Shown piece by piece: positions 1 to 6,505 of a stretch of 9,338 nt of DNA. Positions within the stretch are counted from its first letter, which is position 1; the number at the start of each line of letters is the position of its first letter. The stretch is taken from assembly GCA_019747455.1 (NCBI GenBank), contig JAIEQT010000317.1, positions 1-9,338 of the forward strand, read 5' to 3'. Under the pieces are notes generated by a model. It had not been told where the DNA came from. It worked only from the letters and a program-made list of their open reading frames with translations, and did no database searches. The stretch is from Chitinophagaceae bacterium (GTDB lineage: Bacteria; Bacteroidota; Bacteroidia; Chitinophagales; Chitinophagaceae). The position numbers and the translations under genes are program-made.

Positions 1-447
1 AGCAGGCATGTAAAATATTTTATCGAGTCTCACAAGTTGAATGAAGAACAGCTGTCTTTTGTCAATAATTTTTTGAGCAGATGGGTAGTTAGCGGTCTTT
101 TTGAAAAAAACAGTTCTTTGTTAAATGAATTCACAATTGCGCTACCAACCATTAAAAAAACAGCCTTTACAGTATTGGGAATAGCTGACGCATCTGAACT
201 TTTTTTAAACCTTCCTGCCGATCGCAAGTACTACGCCACTGGCAGTGTAACTTCAAATGAATCTAGTAATTCAAACGAACAAAGAAATCAATTTAAATCA
301 AATAGTGATTATTGTAAGTGTTCGCAGACAGACCCCTATTGTAATATAGGCACCTGCGCTTCATTACAATGTACTAGACAGGCTGGTTGCGGAACTCTAT
401 TTTTATTTGAGTGTAATGGCATTTGTCAATGGCTCGCTGATAATTAA
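1..447 (+). CDS. Fulvocin C-like cysteine-rich bacteriocin precursor, 5' end off window
   Basis: The reading frame is open from base 1, so the true start lies upstream; 148 residues are visible. A TTG at 37 is a possible start, but the frame before it encodes similar helical, charged sequence (HVKYFIESHKLNEEQ), so I do not use it. Layout: a helical leader (about residues 4-75), a polar Ser/Asn/Gln/Glu linker (about 80-103), then a C-terminal core with eight Cys at residues 105, 107, 114, 119, 124, 130, 138 and 142. The core contains DYCKC, GCGT and ECNG. From memory, fulvocin C of Myxococcus fulvus is a roughly 45-residue peptide with eight Cys in four disulfides and the same opening C-x-C-x6-C, a central GCGT and a late CNG; later spacings differ slightly. 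Inference: a secreted, disulfide-bonded antimicrobial or signalling peptide released from a long leader. A lipoprotein gene follows 10 bp downstream. Activity is unproven. Confidence 0.72.
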   Translation, partial: SRHVKYFIESHKLNEEQLSFVNNFLSRWVVSGLFEKNSSLLNEFTIALPTIKKTAFTVLGIADASELFLNLPADRKYYATGSVTSNESSNSNEQRNQFKSNSDYCKCSQTDPYCNIGTCASLQCTRQAGCGTLFLFECNGICQWLADN

Positions 448-457
448 ACCGTTACTT

Positions 458-844
458 ATGCAATTGTATTCACATAAACTTTCGCTTTGCCTTCCTTTTT
501 TTATTTTTTTTATAGGGTGTAAATCAAATAAGAATTTAAGAACTTATGCTATCACGCCGTCTGTTACTAATTTTTCGATATCAAGAGATACAACCCTAGA
601 AACAGTTTTTCATATTAAGAATTATGGTTCACAAAATTTGATTATCTCAGAAATATCAACTTCATGTGGCTGTGTTGTCGGGGCTCTGAGAGATTCTGTG
701 GTTCCAACTAATGACAGTGTTGAATTAAAGATCAAGTATACACCTAAAACTACAGATTCTGGAAAAATAGTCAGATATATTTCAATTAGAACAAATGGGT
801 ATCCTCCGATTAAATCGGCTGAAATAGTAGGCTTTGTCCATTAA
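458..844 (+). CDS. DUF1573-domain lipoprotein
   Basis: This is a 128-residue protein of unknown function, probably a lipoprotein facing the periplasm. The N-terminus has a short hydrophobic signal (about residues 8-20) ending in FFIGC, an acceptable though not ideal lipobox with Cys21 as the lipidated residue. The rest is one beta-rich Ig-like domain (about 35-128) with the DUF1573 hallmark: an FHIKNYG strand, then ISTSCGC with Cys70 and Cys72, then a VELKIKYTP strand. DUF1573 proteins are widespread in Bacteroidota and their role is not established. I chose ATG 458 because it gives the signal peptide right at the N-terminus; the frame also extends to a TTG at 407 inside the upstream gene. 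The gene begins 10 bp after the cysteine-rich precursor, so they are probably co-transcribed. The paired cysteines could act on, or bind, the neighbouring peptide; that is inference. Confidence 0.8.
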   Translation: MQLYSHKLSLCLPFFIFFIGCKSNKNLRTYAITPSVTNFSISRDTTLETVFHIKNYGSQNLIISEISTSCGCVVGALRDSVVPTNDSVELKIKYTPKTTDSGKIVRYISIRTNGYPPIKSAEIVGFVH

Positions 845-872
845 AACGCCCTTTAAACAGGCGTTTTAATGG
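838..872 (+). terminator. Perfect 13-bp inverted repeat, probably a bidirectional terminator
   Basis: Arms at 838-850 (CCATTAAAACGCC) and 860-872 (GGCGTTTTAATGG) are exact reverse complements around a 9-base loop. The GC-rich inner stem is flanked by AAAA and TTTT, as in an intrinsic terminator that works in both directions. The left arm contains the stop codon of the DUF1573 gene. It should end the precursor-lipoprotein transcript before the membrane protein/ATPase pair. Confidence 0.75.
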
Positions 873-971
873 ATGATATTAGAGAAGCGGGTATGTTTTC
901 TTAGGCACAGCATCTACTTTTAAATTAGGATAAATATAATTTTCTAAAAAATAACACCTATTAAATTAATA

Positions 972-1280
972 TTGATTCTTTTGAAGAAATTTCGCCTTCT
1001 CACTACATTCTATAAAAGCTATTTATTGTTTTCAATAACTATAAACTTGTTTTGCTTAAGGATATTTTGGATAAATGGATTTAGTAGTTTTTTTGGGATT
1101 TTTTGGGGCAAATTAATAACGCTAACAATTGCCTATTTCTTTATCAATTTACGAAAAAAAAAAGAATACTATTACTACCAAAATCTAGGCGTCTCTAAAA
1201 TACAATTGTGGGGTGTAACAACAGCTTTTGACTTTAGTTTATATATTTTTCTTCTGATTCTAATACATTATGTAAGATGA
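972..1280 (+). CDS. Small three-helix membrane protein, likely partner of the adjacent ABC ATPase
   Basis: This 102-residue, basic, strongly hydrophobic protein does not match a family I can name. Three membrane segments are apparent (about residues 17-34, 38-59 and 82-99). Between the second and third lies a cytoplasmic-looking stretch, LRKKKEYYYYQNLGVSKIQL, with a Lys cluster, four tyrosines and NLG; it recalls the coupling-helix region of ABC permeases, but that is inference. The stop overlaps the ATPase start by 4 bp (ATGA), which implies coupled translation and a shared complex. There is no ATG: an in-frame TAA at 945 limits the gene, leaving TTG 972 or TTG 981, the latter giving MKKFRLL. 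The 845-971 gap upstream holds only the terminator hairpin and imperfect -7-like boxes (TACTTTTA at 915, TAATTTTC at 937). Base content is very low in GC. Confidence 0.62.
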   Translation: MILLKKFRLLTTFYKSYLLFSITINLFCLRIFWINGFSSFFGIFWGKLITLTIAYFFINLRKKKEYYYYQNLGVSKIQLWGVTTAFDFSLYIFLLILIHYVR

Positions 1281-1930
1281 TTCACACATTAGAAGCTGAT
1301 GGCATACAACTTGAATACAATACAAGAAAAATTTTATCAAGTATTTACATAAAATGTGAAACCGGAAAAATAACAGGGCTATTGGGTAGAAATGGTCAAG
1401 GGAAATCTTGTTTAATGAAAGTACTGTACGGAAGCTTAGTTGCAGAGAAATCCGTGCGTTTTAACAATATTTCAGTTATTGAACCTTTCAAACAACCCAA
1501 TCTGCTATTGTTTTTGCCGCAAGAAAACTTTATTCCAAAGTCCCTATCAATCAAACGCGTTTTCAAAGACTTCGACCTTGATTTTAATTTATTTCAAGAA
1601 AGGTTTAAAGAGTTTTCAAAACGGGAGCTGTCTCGAATAAACAGTTTTTCTGGAGGAGAACAAAGACTAATTGAAGTGTATGTTATTGTTAAATCTGCCA
1701 CACAATTTGTATTATTAGATGAGCCATTTACCCACTTGAACCCTCTGCAAATTGAAAAAGTAAAAGAACTATTTAGTGAAGAAAAAATAAATAAAGGATT
1801 GTTAATTACTGATCATATGTATCGCCATGTTATGGATATCAGTGACTCCCTCTACGTGTTGTCTAACGGTCAAACATACTTAACAAAGGACGTTTCTGAT
1901 ATTGAAAAATACGGGTATGCAAAATTTTGA
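1277..1930 (+). CDS. Compact ABC transporter ATPase
   Basis: This is a 217-residue soluble ATP-binding cassette. Visible motifs are Walker A GRNGQGKS (37-44), Q-loop Gln82, signature FSGGEQR (124-130), Walker B FVLLDEP (144-150) and switch His180 in LLITDH. All catalytic elements are intact, so it should bind and hydrolyse ATP. The D-loop is unusual: THLNP where SxLD is expected. The end of the domain (ITDHMYRHVMDISDSLYVLSNG) resembles LptB-type ATPases more than drug-efflux ones, but similarity at this short stretch is not enough to assign a substrate. It overlaps the three-helix membrane protein by 4 bp and lies close to the cysteine-rich precursor, so export of, or protection from, that peptide is the simplest guess. 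No peptidase C39 domain is present. Seven bases separate its stop from the convergent dehydrogenase gene, with no terminator visible. Confidence 0.88.
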   Translation: MIHTLEADGIQLEYNTRKILSSIYIKCETGKITGLLGRNGQGKSCLMKVLYGSLVAEKSVRFNNISVIEPFKQPNLLLFLPQENFIPKSLSIKRVFKDFDLDFNLFQERFKEFSKRELSRINSFSGGEQRLIEVYVIVKSATQFVLLDEPFTHLNPLQIEKVKELFSEEKINKGLLITDHMYRHVMDISDSLYVLSNGQTYLTKDVSDIEKYGYAKF

Positions 1931-1937
1931 ACCAACC

Positions 1938-2861
1938 TTAGATCTCTAATTTCTTCACCAATACTTCCGCCATTTTTAAAAAGGCCTCGTGGCTATAACC
2001 GGCTATATGTGGGGTAATAATTACTTGCGGAAACGCCACTAGTTGATTTAATTGCTTGATTTCCTGATCTGTATACTTACTTATTTTTTCATTCTCTAAC
2101 ACATCTAATGCTGCCGCTTTAACTTTTCCCGTTTCCAACGCTCTAATTAATGCATCTGTATCCGTAATTTTTCCTCTACAGGTACTTAAAAAATAGGGGC
2201 TATTCCCTAATGTGTTAAAGAAAGAATCATCGGCATAATGGTAAGTTTCCTCCGTTAGCGGCAAATGCAGACTAACTATATCTGCATATTTAGCAATTTG
2301 CGTTACAGAGGCTTCTCGGATATAACTATTGGCAAACCCCGATTTATACTTATCATATACCAGCACTATCACATCGAAAGGGGCGAGTAGCGCAGCAAAT
2401 CTGCTTCCTGTATTCCCATATCCGATAATCCCTACCATTTTACCAGATAATTCCTCCCCTCTATTTTCTTCTCTTAGCCACTTCCCAATCTTTACCTCTT
2501 CATAGCTCGTGTTTATTTTACGCATTAGCGAAAGCAGTAACCCTAAAGAATGCTCCGCAACCGCATTTCTATTGCCTTCCGGGCTACTTTCACATCGAAT
2601 ACCCTTTGATTCAGCATAGGCCACATCAATCAATTCCATACCACTTCCTAATCTTCCGATCCATTTTAATTGTTTGGCTGTATCAATCATTACCTTATCA
2701 ATCTTTAATCGGGTAGTAACAATCAAACCAATCGCATCTGGAATGTCCAATATCAGCTCCTCATAGGTAATAGCTGGTTTATATACCACTATATAATTTC
2801 TTTCTTCAAAATATTGAATCAAAAATGAATGTGCCTTGGCTGCTATAATTATTTTTTGCAT
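1938..2861 (-). CDS. D-isomer-specific 2-hydroxyacid dehydrogenase, NAD-dependent
   Basis: This 307-residue cytoplasmic oxidoreductase belongs to the family of phosphoglycerate dehydrogenase (SerA), D-lactate and glyoxylate/hydroxypyruvate reductases. The Rossmann nucleotide fold has GYGNTG at 147-152 and Asp170 at the end of the second strand (VYDKY), which favours NAD over NADP. The catalytic set is complete: Arg229 (STCRG), Glu258 (LDVLENE) and His285 (TPHIAG). The substrate cannot be read from these motifs. The protein ends shortly after the catalytic domain, without the ACT regulatory domain of long SerA proteins, so it is a short-type enzyme. It lies 90 bp downstream of rsmA on the same strand and may share its transcript, although a hairpin and a heptad repeat lie between them. 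Its 3' end nearly touches the ABC ATPase gene. Confidence 0.9.
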   Translation of the reverse strand: MQKIIIAAKAHSFLIQYFEERNYIVVYKPAITYEELILDIPDAIGLIVTTRLKIDKVMIDTAKQLKWIGRLGSGMELIDVAYAESKGIRCESSPEGNRNAVAEHSLGLLLSLMRKINTSYEEVKIGKWLREENRGEELSGKMVGIIGYGNTGSRFAALLAPFDVIVLVYDKYKSGFANSYIREASVTQIAKYADIVSLHLPLTEETYHYADDSFFNTLGNSPYFLSTCRGKITDTDALIRALETGKVKAAALDVLENEKISKYTDQEIKQLNQLVAFPQVIITPHIAGYSHEAFLKMAEVLVKKLEI

Positions 2862-2890
2862 CTATTGTTGTTTGACTCCTATATAATTAT

Positions 2891-2903
2891 GCCCTTTCAG
2901 GGC
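2891..2903 (-). terminator. Small GC-rich hairpin downstream of rsmA
   Basis: GCCCT and AGGGC form a 5-bp perfect stem with a 3-base loop, GC-rich in an AT-rich gap. It sits downstream of rsmA in the sense of transcription. The following sequence is AT-rich but has no U run, so termination would be weak. It could equally be a remnant of a small interspersed palindromic repeat. Confidence 0.35.
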
Positions 2904-2919
2904 GATAATATAATAACCA

Positions 2920-2959
2920 TACCCTACACCCGTAACCCGTAACTCGTATCCCTAAGCTC
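2920..2959 (-). repeat. Degenerate 7-bp tandem repeat at the 3' end of rsmA
   Basis: On the + strand a CCC or CTC triplet recurs exactly every 7 bases, at 2922, 2929, 2936, 2943, 2950 and 2957, within units such as ACCCGTA and ACTCGTA. The CCC at 2950-2952 includes the last base of the rsmA stop codon (CTA on the + strand, TAG in the gene), and the period continues one unit into the coding end. The shared 11-mer TACCCTACACC (2920-2930) recurs at 8442-8452. It is probably non-coding; its function is unknown. Confidence 0.75.
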
Positions 2960-3713
2960 CCTTCATCCTAAAAGTCAAAGCTGCAAAATCTTCAACCGAT
3001 AGTTGTTCGGGCCGTTTGGTAAAAATATCTTCTGCCAGTGTTGCTTCATCGAAATAGGGTTTTAGTGGATTACGTAACATTTTTCTTCTTTGATTAAATG
3101 CCGCTTTTACCAGCATAAAAAAAAGCTTATCGGACTTTACAGGTATAGGTACTTCTTTACGCGTTAACTGTATAACGCCACTTACCACTTTGGGGGGTGG
3201 GTTAAATGCTGCTGCCGGTACATCAAACAAATAAGCAACATCATAGTAAGCCTGTACCAGTACACTCAATATACCATATACTTTAGTATGCGGCTTGGAT
3301 ACAATTCTTTCCGCTACTTCTTTTTGAAACATCCCAATCATTACCGGCACTTGCTGCTTCCACTCCAATACCTTAAAAACGATTTGGGTAGAAATATTAT
3401 AAGGAAAATTACCAATAACCGTGAAATCACCCTCAAATGGGGCATCTATATCTAATATACTCCCTTCAATAATTTTTTGTTTTAAAACAGGAAAGGTAGC
3501 CAGCAAGTACATAACTTTTTCCGTATCTAATTCAACTGCTTTAAAATTAATATCGGGTATTTGCAGTAAATAACTTGTTAGTGCACCACCACCCGGACCT
3601 ACTTCTACTAATTGCTTAAAATGAGTGGATAGCAATGCCTCATTTATACTTTTACAAATAGACTGATCTGTGAGAAAATGTTGTCCTAATGATTTCTTAA
3701 GCGTGTATAGCAT
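2952..3713 (-). CDS. rsmA: 16S rRNA (adenine(1518)-N6/adenine(1519)-N6)-dimethyltransferase
   Basis: RsmA (KsgA) transfers four methyl groups from S-adenosylmethionine to two adjacent adenines in the loop of 16S rRNA helix 45 during small-subunit maturation; loss gives kasugamycin resistance in other bacteria. The 253-residue protein has the expected N-terminus KKSLGQHFL (6-14), SAM-binding motif EVGPGGG (37-43), acidic Glu61 for the ribose, Asp88 (SILDID) and the catalytic NFPYN (102-106), a conservative variant of the usual NLPYN. FQKEVAER (129-136) and AFNQRRKMLRN (205-215) are also characteristic. The length is normal. The start at 3713 fits the usual position of KKSLGQ. It is divergent from pdxA with 37 bp between starts, whereas in enterobacteria the two genes share an operon. 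The stop codon is TAG, supplied by the adjoining 7-bp repeat. Confidence 0.97.
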   Translation of the reverse strand: MLYTLKKSLGQHFLTDQSICKSINEALLSTHFKQLVEVGPGGGALTSYLLQIPDINFKAVELDTEKVMYLLATFPVLKQKIIEGSILDIDAPFEGDFTVIGNFPYNISTQIVFKVLEWKQQVPVMIGMFQKEVAERIVSKPHTKVYGILSVLVQAYYDVAYLFDVPAAAFNPPPKVVSGVIQLTRKEVPIPVKSDKLFFMLVKAAFNQRRKMLRNPLKPYFDEATLAEDIFTKRPEQLSVEDFAALTFRMKGA

Positions 3714-3718
3714 CGCTG

Positions 3719-3726
3719 CAAAATTA
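3719..3726 (-). promoter_or_regulatory. Possible Bacteroidota -7 box for rsmA
   Basis: On the minus strand TAATTTTG matches the TAnnTTTG -7 consensus. Only 5 bases lie between the box and the rsmA ATG, so the transcript would be nearly leaderless. No clear -33 TTTG is present at the expected spacing, and the short rsmA-pdxA gap must also serve pdxA. This is a weak call. Confidence 0.35.
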
Positions 3727-3750
3727 GTATTTTAGCACTCTAAATATGAA

Positions 3751-4851
3751 ATGGCTATGAGTTATGAAGCACAAAAACCTATAATTGGCTTTAGTTGCGG
3801 CGATTTGAATGGTATTGGGATGGAGATTATCATCAAAACTTTGAGTGATCAACGTTTACTCGATAGCTGTACCCCCGTTGTTTTTGCCAGTAATAAAAGC
3901 CTCAATTTTTATAGAAAAAGCTTACCAGAGGCTAACTTCAATTATAATAGTATCAAAGATTTCAGCCGGCTCAGTGTAAAACAAGTAAATATTTTTAATG
4001 TTTGGGAAGAAGAAGTAGCGATTACACCCGGACAATTAAACGAAACTGGTGGTAAATACGCACTGCTTTCTTTGCAAGAGGCTACCAAAGCACTAAAAGA
4101 AGGTCATATTCAGGGATTAGTTACCGCCCCCATTCACAAAAAGAATATTCAATCTGAAGGATTCCGGTATAGTGGGCATACCCCTTATTTCAAAAATTAT
4201 TTCGGGGTGCAGGATATATTAATGTTTATGGTTGCAGATAACATGCGTGTGGGTCTATTAACAGAACATGTAACTGTATCAGAAGTTGCCAAGCATATCA
4301 CAAAAGAAGGTATTATAAGTAAGCTTAAAATCATGCACAATAGCTTGCAAAAAGATTTTGGTATTGATAAACCTAAAATTGCCGTACTCGCATTAAACCC
4401 GCATGCAGGCGATGAAGGACTAATTGGCAAAGAAGAAGAAGAAATTATTAAACCTGCCATTAAAGAAGCCCGACAACAAATATTGGTTTTTGGCCCATAT
4501 GCAGCTGATGCGTTTTTTGCAAGAGGCTACCATGAAAAGTTTGATGGCGTATTAGCCATGTATCACGATCAGGGATTGATACCTTTTAAATCTTTAGCAC
4601 TGGGTGAAGGAGTTAATTATACCGCAGGCTTGCCCGTTATTAGAACGAGTCCCGACCATGGCACAGCATTCGACATTGCAGGTAAGGGAAAAGCAGATCA
4701 TAGTTCTTTGATGGCTGCTACCTTTGAATGTATGGCCATTGCAAGTCAGCGGGCCGGCTATACCGACATGCGAAAAAATCCTATGAAGAAAATGAGTGCC
4801 AGATTTTTTGCTAATGCAGTAGACGAAAAAATTGAAGAAAGCGAAGGATAA
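3751..4851 (+). CDS. pdxA: 4-hydroxythreonine-4-phosphate dehydrogenase
   Basis: PdxA oxidises 4-phosphohydroxy-L-threonine with NAD; the product loses CO2 to give 3-amino-2-oxopropyl phosphate, which PdxJ condenses with deoxyxylulose phosphate to make pyridoxine phosphate. Its presence indicates the DXP-dependent route to vitamin B6. The 366-residue protein shows GDLNGIGMEI (17-26), TAPIHK (125-130), SGHTPYF (141-147), LNPHAGDEG (215-223), MYHDQGL (270-276) and RTSPDHGTAFDIAG (298-311). The metal ligands expected by comparison with E. coli PdxA are His173, His218 and His272, all present. It is somewhat longer than the E. coli enzyme. ATG 3751 is used; ATG 3757 two codons later is equally possible. 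The next gene starts 1 bp after its stop, so they form a transcription unit. Confidence 0.96.
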   Translation: MAMSYEAQKPIIGFSCGDLNGIGMEIIIKTLSDQRLLDSCTPVVFASNKSLNFYRKSLPEANFNYNSIKDFSRLSVKQVNIFNVWEEEVAITPGQLNETGGKYALLSLQEATKALKEGHIQGLVTAPIHKKNIQSEGFRYSGHTPYFKNYFGVQDILMFMVADNMRVGLLTEHVTVSEVAKHITKEGIISKLKIMHNSLQKDFGIDKPKIAVLALNPHAGDEGLIGKEEEEIIKPAIKEARQQILVFGPYAADAFFARGYHEKFDGVLAMYHDQGLIPFKSLALGEGVNYTAGLPVIRTSPDHGTAFDIAGKGKADHSSLMAATFECMAIASQRAGYTDMRKNPMKKMSARFFANAVDEKIEESEG

Positions 4852-4852
4852 T

Positions 4853-5725
4853 ATGGAGTATAGGATAGAAAATAAATATGTAGCAGTTATAGTTTCAGAT
4901 AAAGGTGCTGAGCTACAAAGTATTTATGGTAAAGATACCAACCTGGAATATATGTGGAAAGGCGACCCTATTTTTTGGGGTAAGAAAAGCCCGGTACTAT
5001 TTCCTATTGTGGGCGGATTGAAAAACAACCAGTATACCTATAAAGGCACTACCTATTCACTTGGCAGACATGGGTTTGCGCGAGATATGGTATTTAGTGT
5101 ACTTGAGACCAGTAACACGAGTATTAGTTTCAAATTAGATGCGACTGCAGAAACACAGACATTATACCCATTTTTATTCCGCTTACTTATTCATTATAAG
5201 TTGGAAAAAAATACGCTTACTTGTACCTATGAAATTCGGAATACGGATATAAAACCAATGCCCGCTTCAATAGGCGCGCATCCTGCATTCTCCATTCCGC
5301 TTACACAGGATACAACTTTTGAAGATTATATACTTGAATTTGATGCTGTTGAAACAGCCGGTAAGTGGCCGCTATCTGCTGCCGGACTTATTGAGAAAAA
5401 AGCGACTCCTTTTTTTGATAAGCAACAACAAATTCCCTTACAAAAAGAATTATTTTATGGAGATGCGCTTGTATTTAAAAATTTACAATCGCAGCAGGTA
5501 AAGCTGAGTTCAGCCAAAACAAAACATGGATGGACTTTTACCTGGAAAAATTTTCCGTACATGGGTATTTGGAGTGCTAAAGATGCCGACTTTGTTTGTA
5601 TTGAACCTTGGTGTGGGATTGCCGATTCAGTAGATGCTATCGGAGATATTATGAAGAAGGAGGGTATCCATATCTTAATTCCCGGAGAAATCTTTACCAG
5701 AACATGGGGGGTTAGTGTATACTAA
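4853..5725 (+). CDS. Aldose 1-epimerase family protein, LacX-like
   Basis: This 290-residue cytoplasmic sugar-binding protein of the galactose mutarotase fold most resembles the LacX branch. GalM-type enzymes interconvert alpha and beta anomers of aldoses such as glucose and galactose. Visible family marks are LFPIVGG (49-55), RHGFARD (72-78), GAHPAFSIP (141-149) and IEPWCGIAD (250-258). His73, His143 and Glu251 sit where the substrate-binding and catalytic His and Glu residues are expected, so it is probably active, but the sugar is unknown. Many LacX-like proteins have never been assayed. The start at ATG 4853 lies 1 bp after the pdxA stop, implying translational coupling; an in-frame TTG at 4832 inside pdxA is less likely. 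It ends 2 bp from the convergent LolA-like gene. Confidence 0.88.
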   Translation: MEYRIENKYVAVIVSDKGAELQSIYGKDTNLEYMWKGDPIFWGKKSPVLFPIVGGLKNNQYTYKGTTYSLGRHGFARDMVFSVLETSNTSISFKLDATAETQTLYPFLFRLLIHYKLEKNTLTCTYEIRNTDIKPMPASIGAHPAFSIPLTQDTTFEDYILEFDAVETAGKWPLSAAGLIEKKATPFFDKQQQIPLQKELFYGDALVFKNLQSQQVKLSSAKTKHGWTFTWKNFPYMGIWSAKDADFVCIEPWCGIADSVDAIGDIMKKEGIHILIPGEIFTRTWGVSVY

Positions 5726-5727
5726 CA

Positions 5728-6414
5728 TTATTTGAAAATAGATTCTGCTAACCCACTATTAATAGCATAGTTGGCGTAAATAATTTCGACCTTACCTTTT
5801 TTACCTTTCATTTTTTCTTTGGTGGCCTGATCCACATCATCTAGTTCGAGTGTAACACCTTTAGGAAGCTTATAATCTTTCGTATTAAAGCTAAAAATTA
5901 CTTTATCGGGTAATCCATAGCTTATAAACTTTCCATAAAACATCTCCATCTCATAGGTTCCATTTTCTCTGGTAGTGGTAACTGATTTACGAATGACCAA
6001 ATTGGCTTCATCAATATATAAGGTAGATAAGATAATATCACTATTCTCCGCATTAGGTAATAACTTAATAACACGCGTATTAGTAGTTCCCACAACCGCA
6101 GTTCCTGCATCCAGAGCCATATATCCATTCACCACTATCATACTACTAATATTGATACTGATTCCGCCCTTTGGTAAAATGGAAATACCTCCATTACGTT
6201 CCAGACGGAATTTATTAGGCTTTTTATAATACACTTTCACTTTCCCAACCGGCGCTTTAATAAAAGTCACATCTGTTCTCATTTTTCCTTCGGCAGTATA
6301 ATCATTTACCACATCCAACTTGGCTTTAACTTTTTGTACAAGTTGCATAGCTTGCTCTTGTGCGTTTACATTGATATAACAGAATACAAAAACTAGTAAA
6401 AGAAATTTATACAT
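5728..6414 (-). CDS. LolA-like secreted protein (outer-membrane lipoprotein-sorting family)
   Basis: This is a 228-residue periplasmic protein. A clear Sec signal peptide occupies residues 1-18 (MYKFLLLVFVF then NVNA, with cleavage before QEQ). The mature part begins with a helix (AMQLVQKVKAKLDVVNDYTAEGKM) followed by alternating beta strands, including VKVYYKKPNKFRLE (59-72), in the pattern of the LolA/LolB/RseB fold, which binds lipid or acyl chains. COG2834-type proteins in Bacteroidota often have this form and are not necessarily the true LolA chaperone. The C-terminal third contains a Lys-rich stretch (KEKMKGKKGK). It lies 113 bp downstream of the ABC-2 permease on the same strand, with a 7-bp repeat between, so co-transcription is uncertain. 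The fold assignment rests on pattern, not alignment. Confidence 0.65.
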   Translation of the reverse strand: MYKFLLLVFVFCYINVNAQEQAMQLVQKVKAKLDVVNDYTAEGKMRTDVTFIKAPVGKVKVYYKKPNKFRLERNGGISILPKGGISINISSMIVVNGYMALDAGTAVVGTTNTRVIKLLPNAENSDIILSTLYIDEANLVIRKSVTTTRENGTYEMEMFYGKFISYGLPDKVIFSFNTKDYKLPKGVTLELDDVDQATKEKMKGKKGKVEIIYANYAINSGLAESIFK

Positions 6415-6505
6415 ATCCCAATTTAATTTATATAGTCAATTAACCACAGATTATACAGACCTCATGAAGTTTACAATTGCATTTATTTAGCATTAAACCA
6501 AAAAT

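Noticed and set aside
37..39. TTG as the start of the cysteine-rich precursor
   Set aside because: The frame is open to base 1 with leader-like residues before the TTG, so the gene is better treated as cut by the window edge.
313..447. Cysteine-rich core as a lanthipeptide or NVEALA-type peptide
   Set aside because: No lanthionine synthetase is visible, few Ser/Thr sit in lanthionine-like spacing, and the NVEALA motif is absent; the fulvocin C-like pattern fits better.
407..457. Extension of the DUF1573 gene to a TTG at 407
   Set aside because: It would overlap the precursor by about 40 bases and bury the signal peptide; ATG 458 gives a normal lipoprotein start.
1920..1929. CAAAATTTTG palindrome at the end of the left ABC ATPase gene
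   Set aside because: It is short and AT-only apart from its ends, expected by chance in such AT-rich DNA, and has no loop for a terminator.
4197..4460. Open frames on the strand opposite pdxA, and similar frames inside the epimerase, LolA-like and ATPase genes
   Set aside because: They are antisense or out-of-frame shadows of well-supported genes, with no recognisable domain or start signal.
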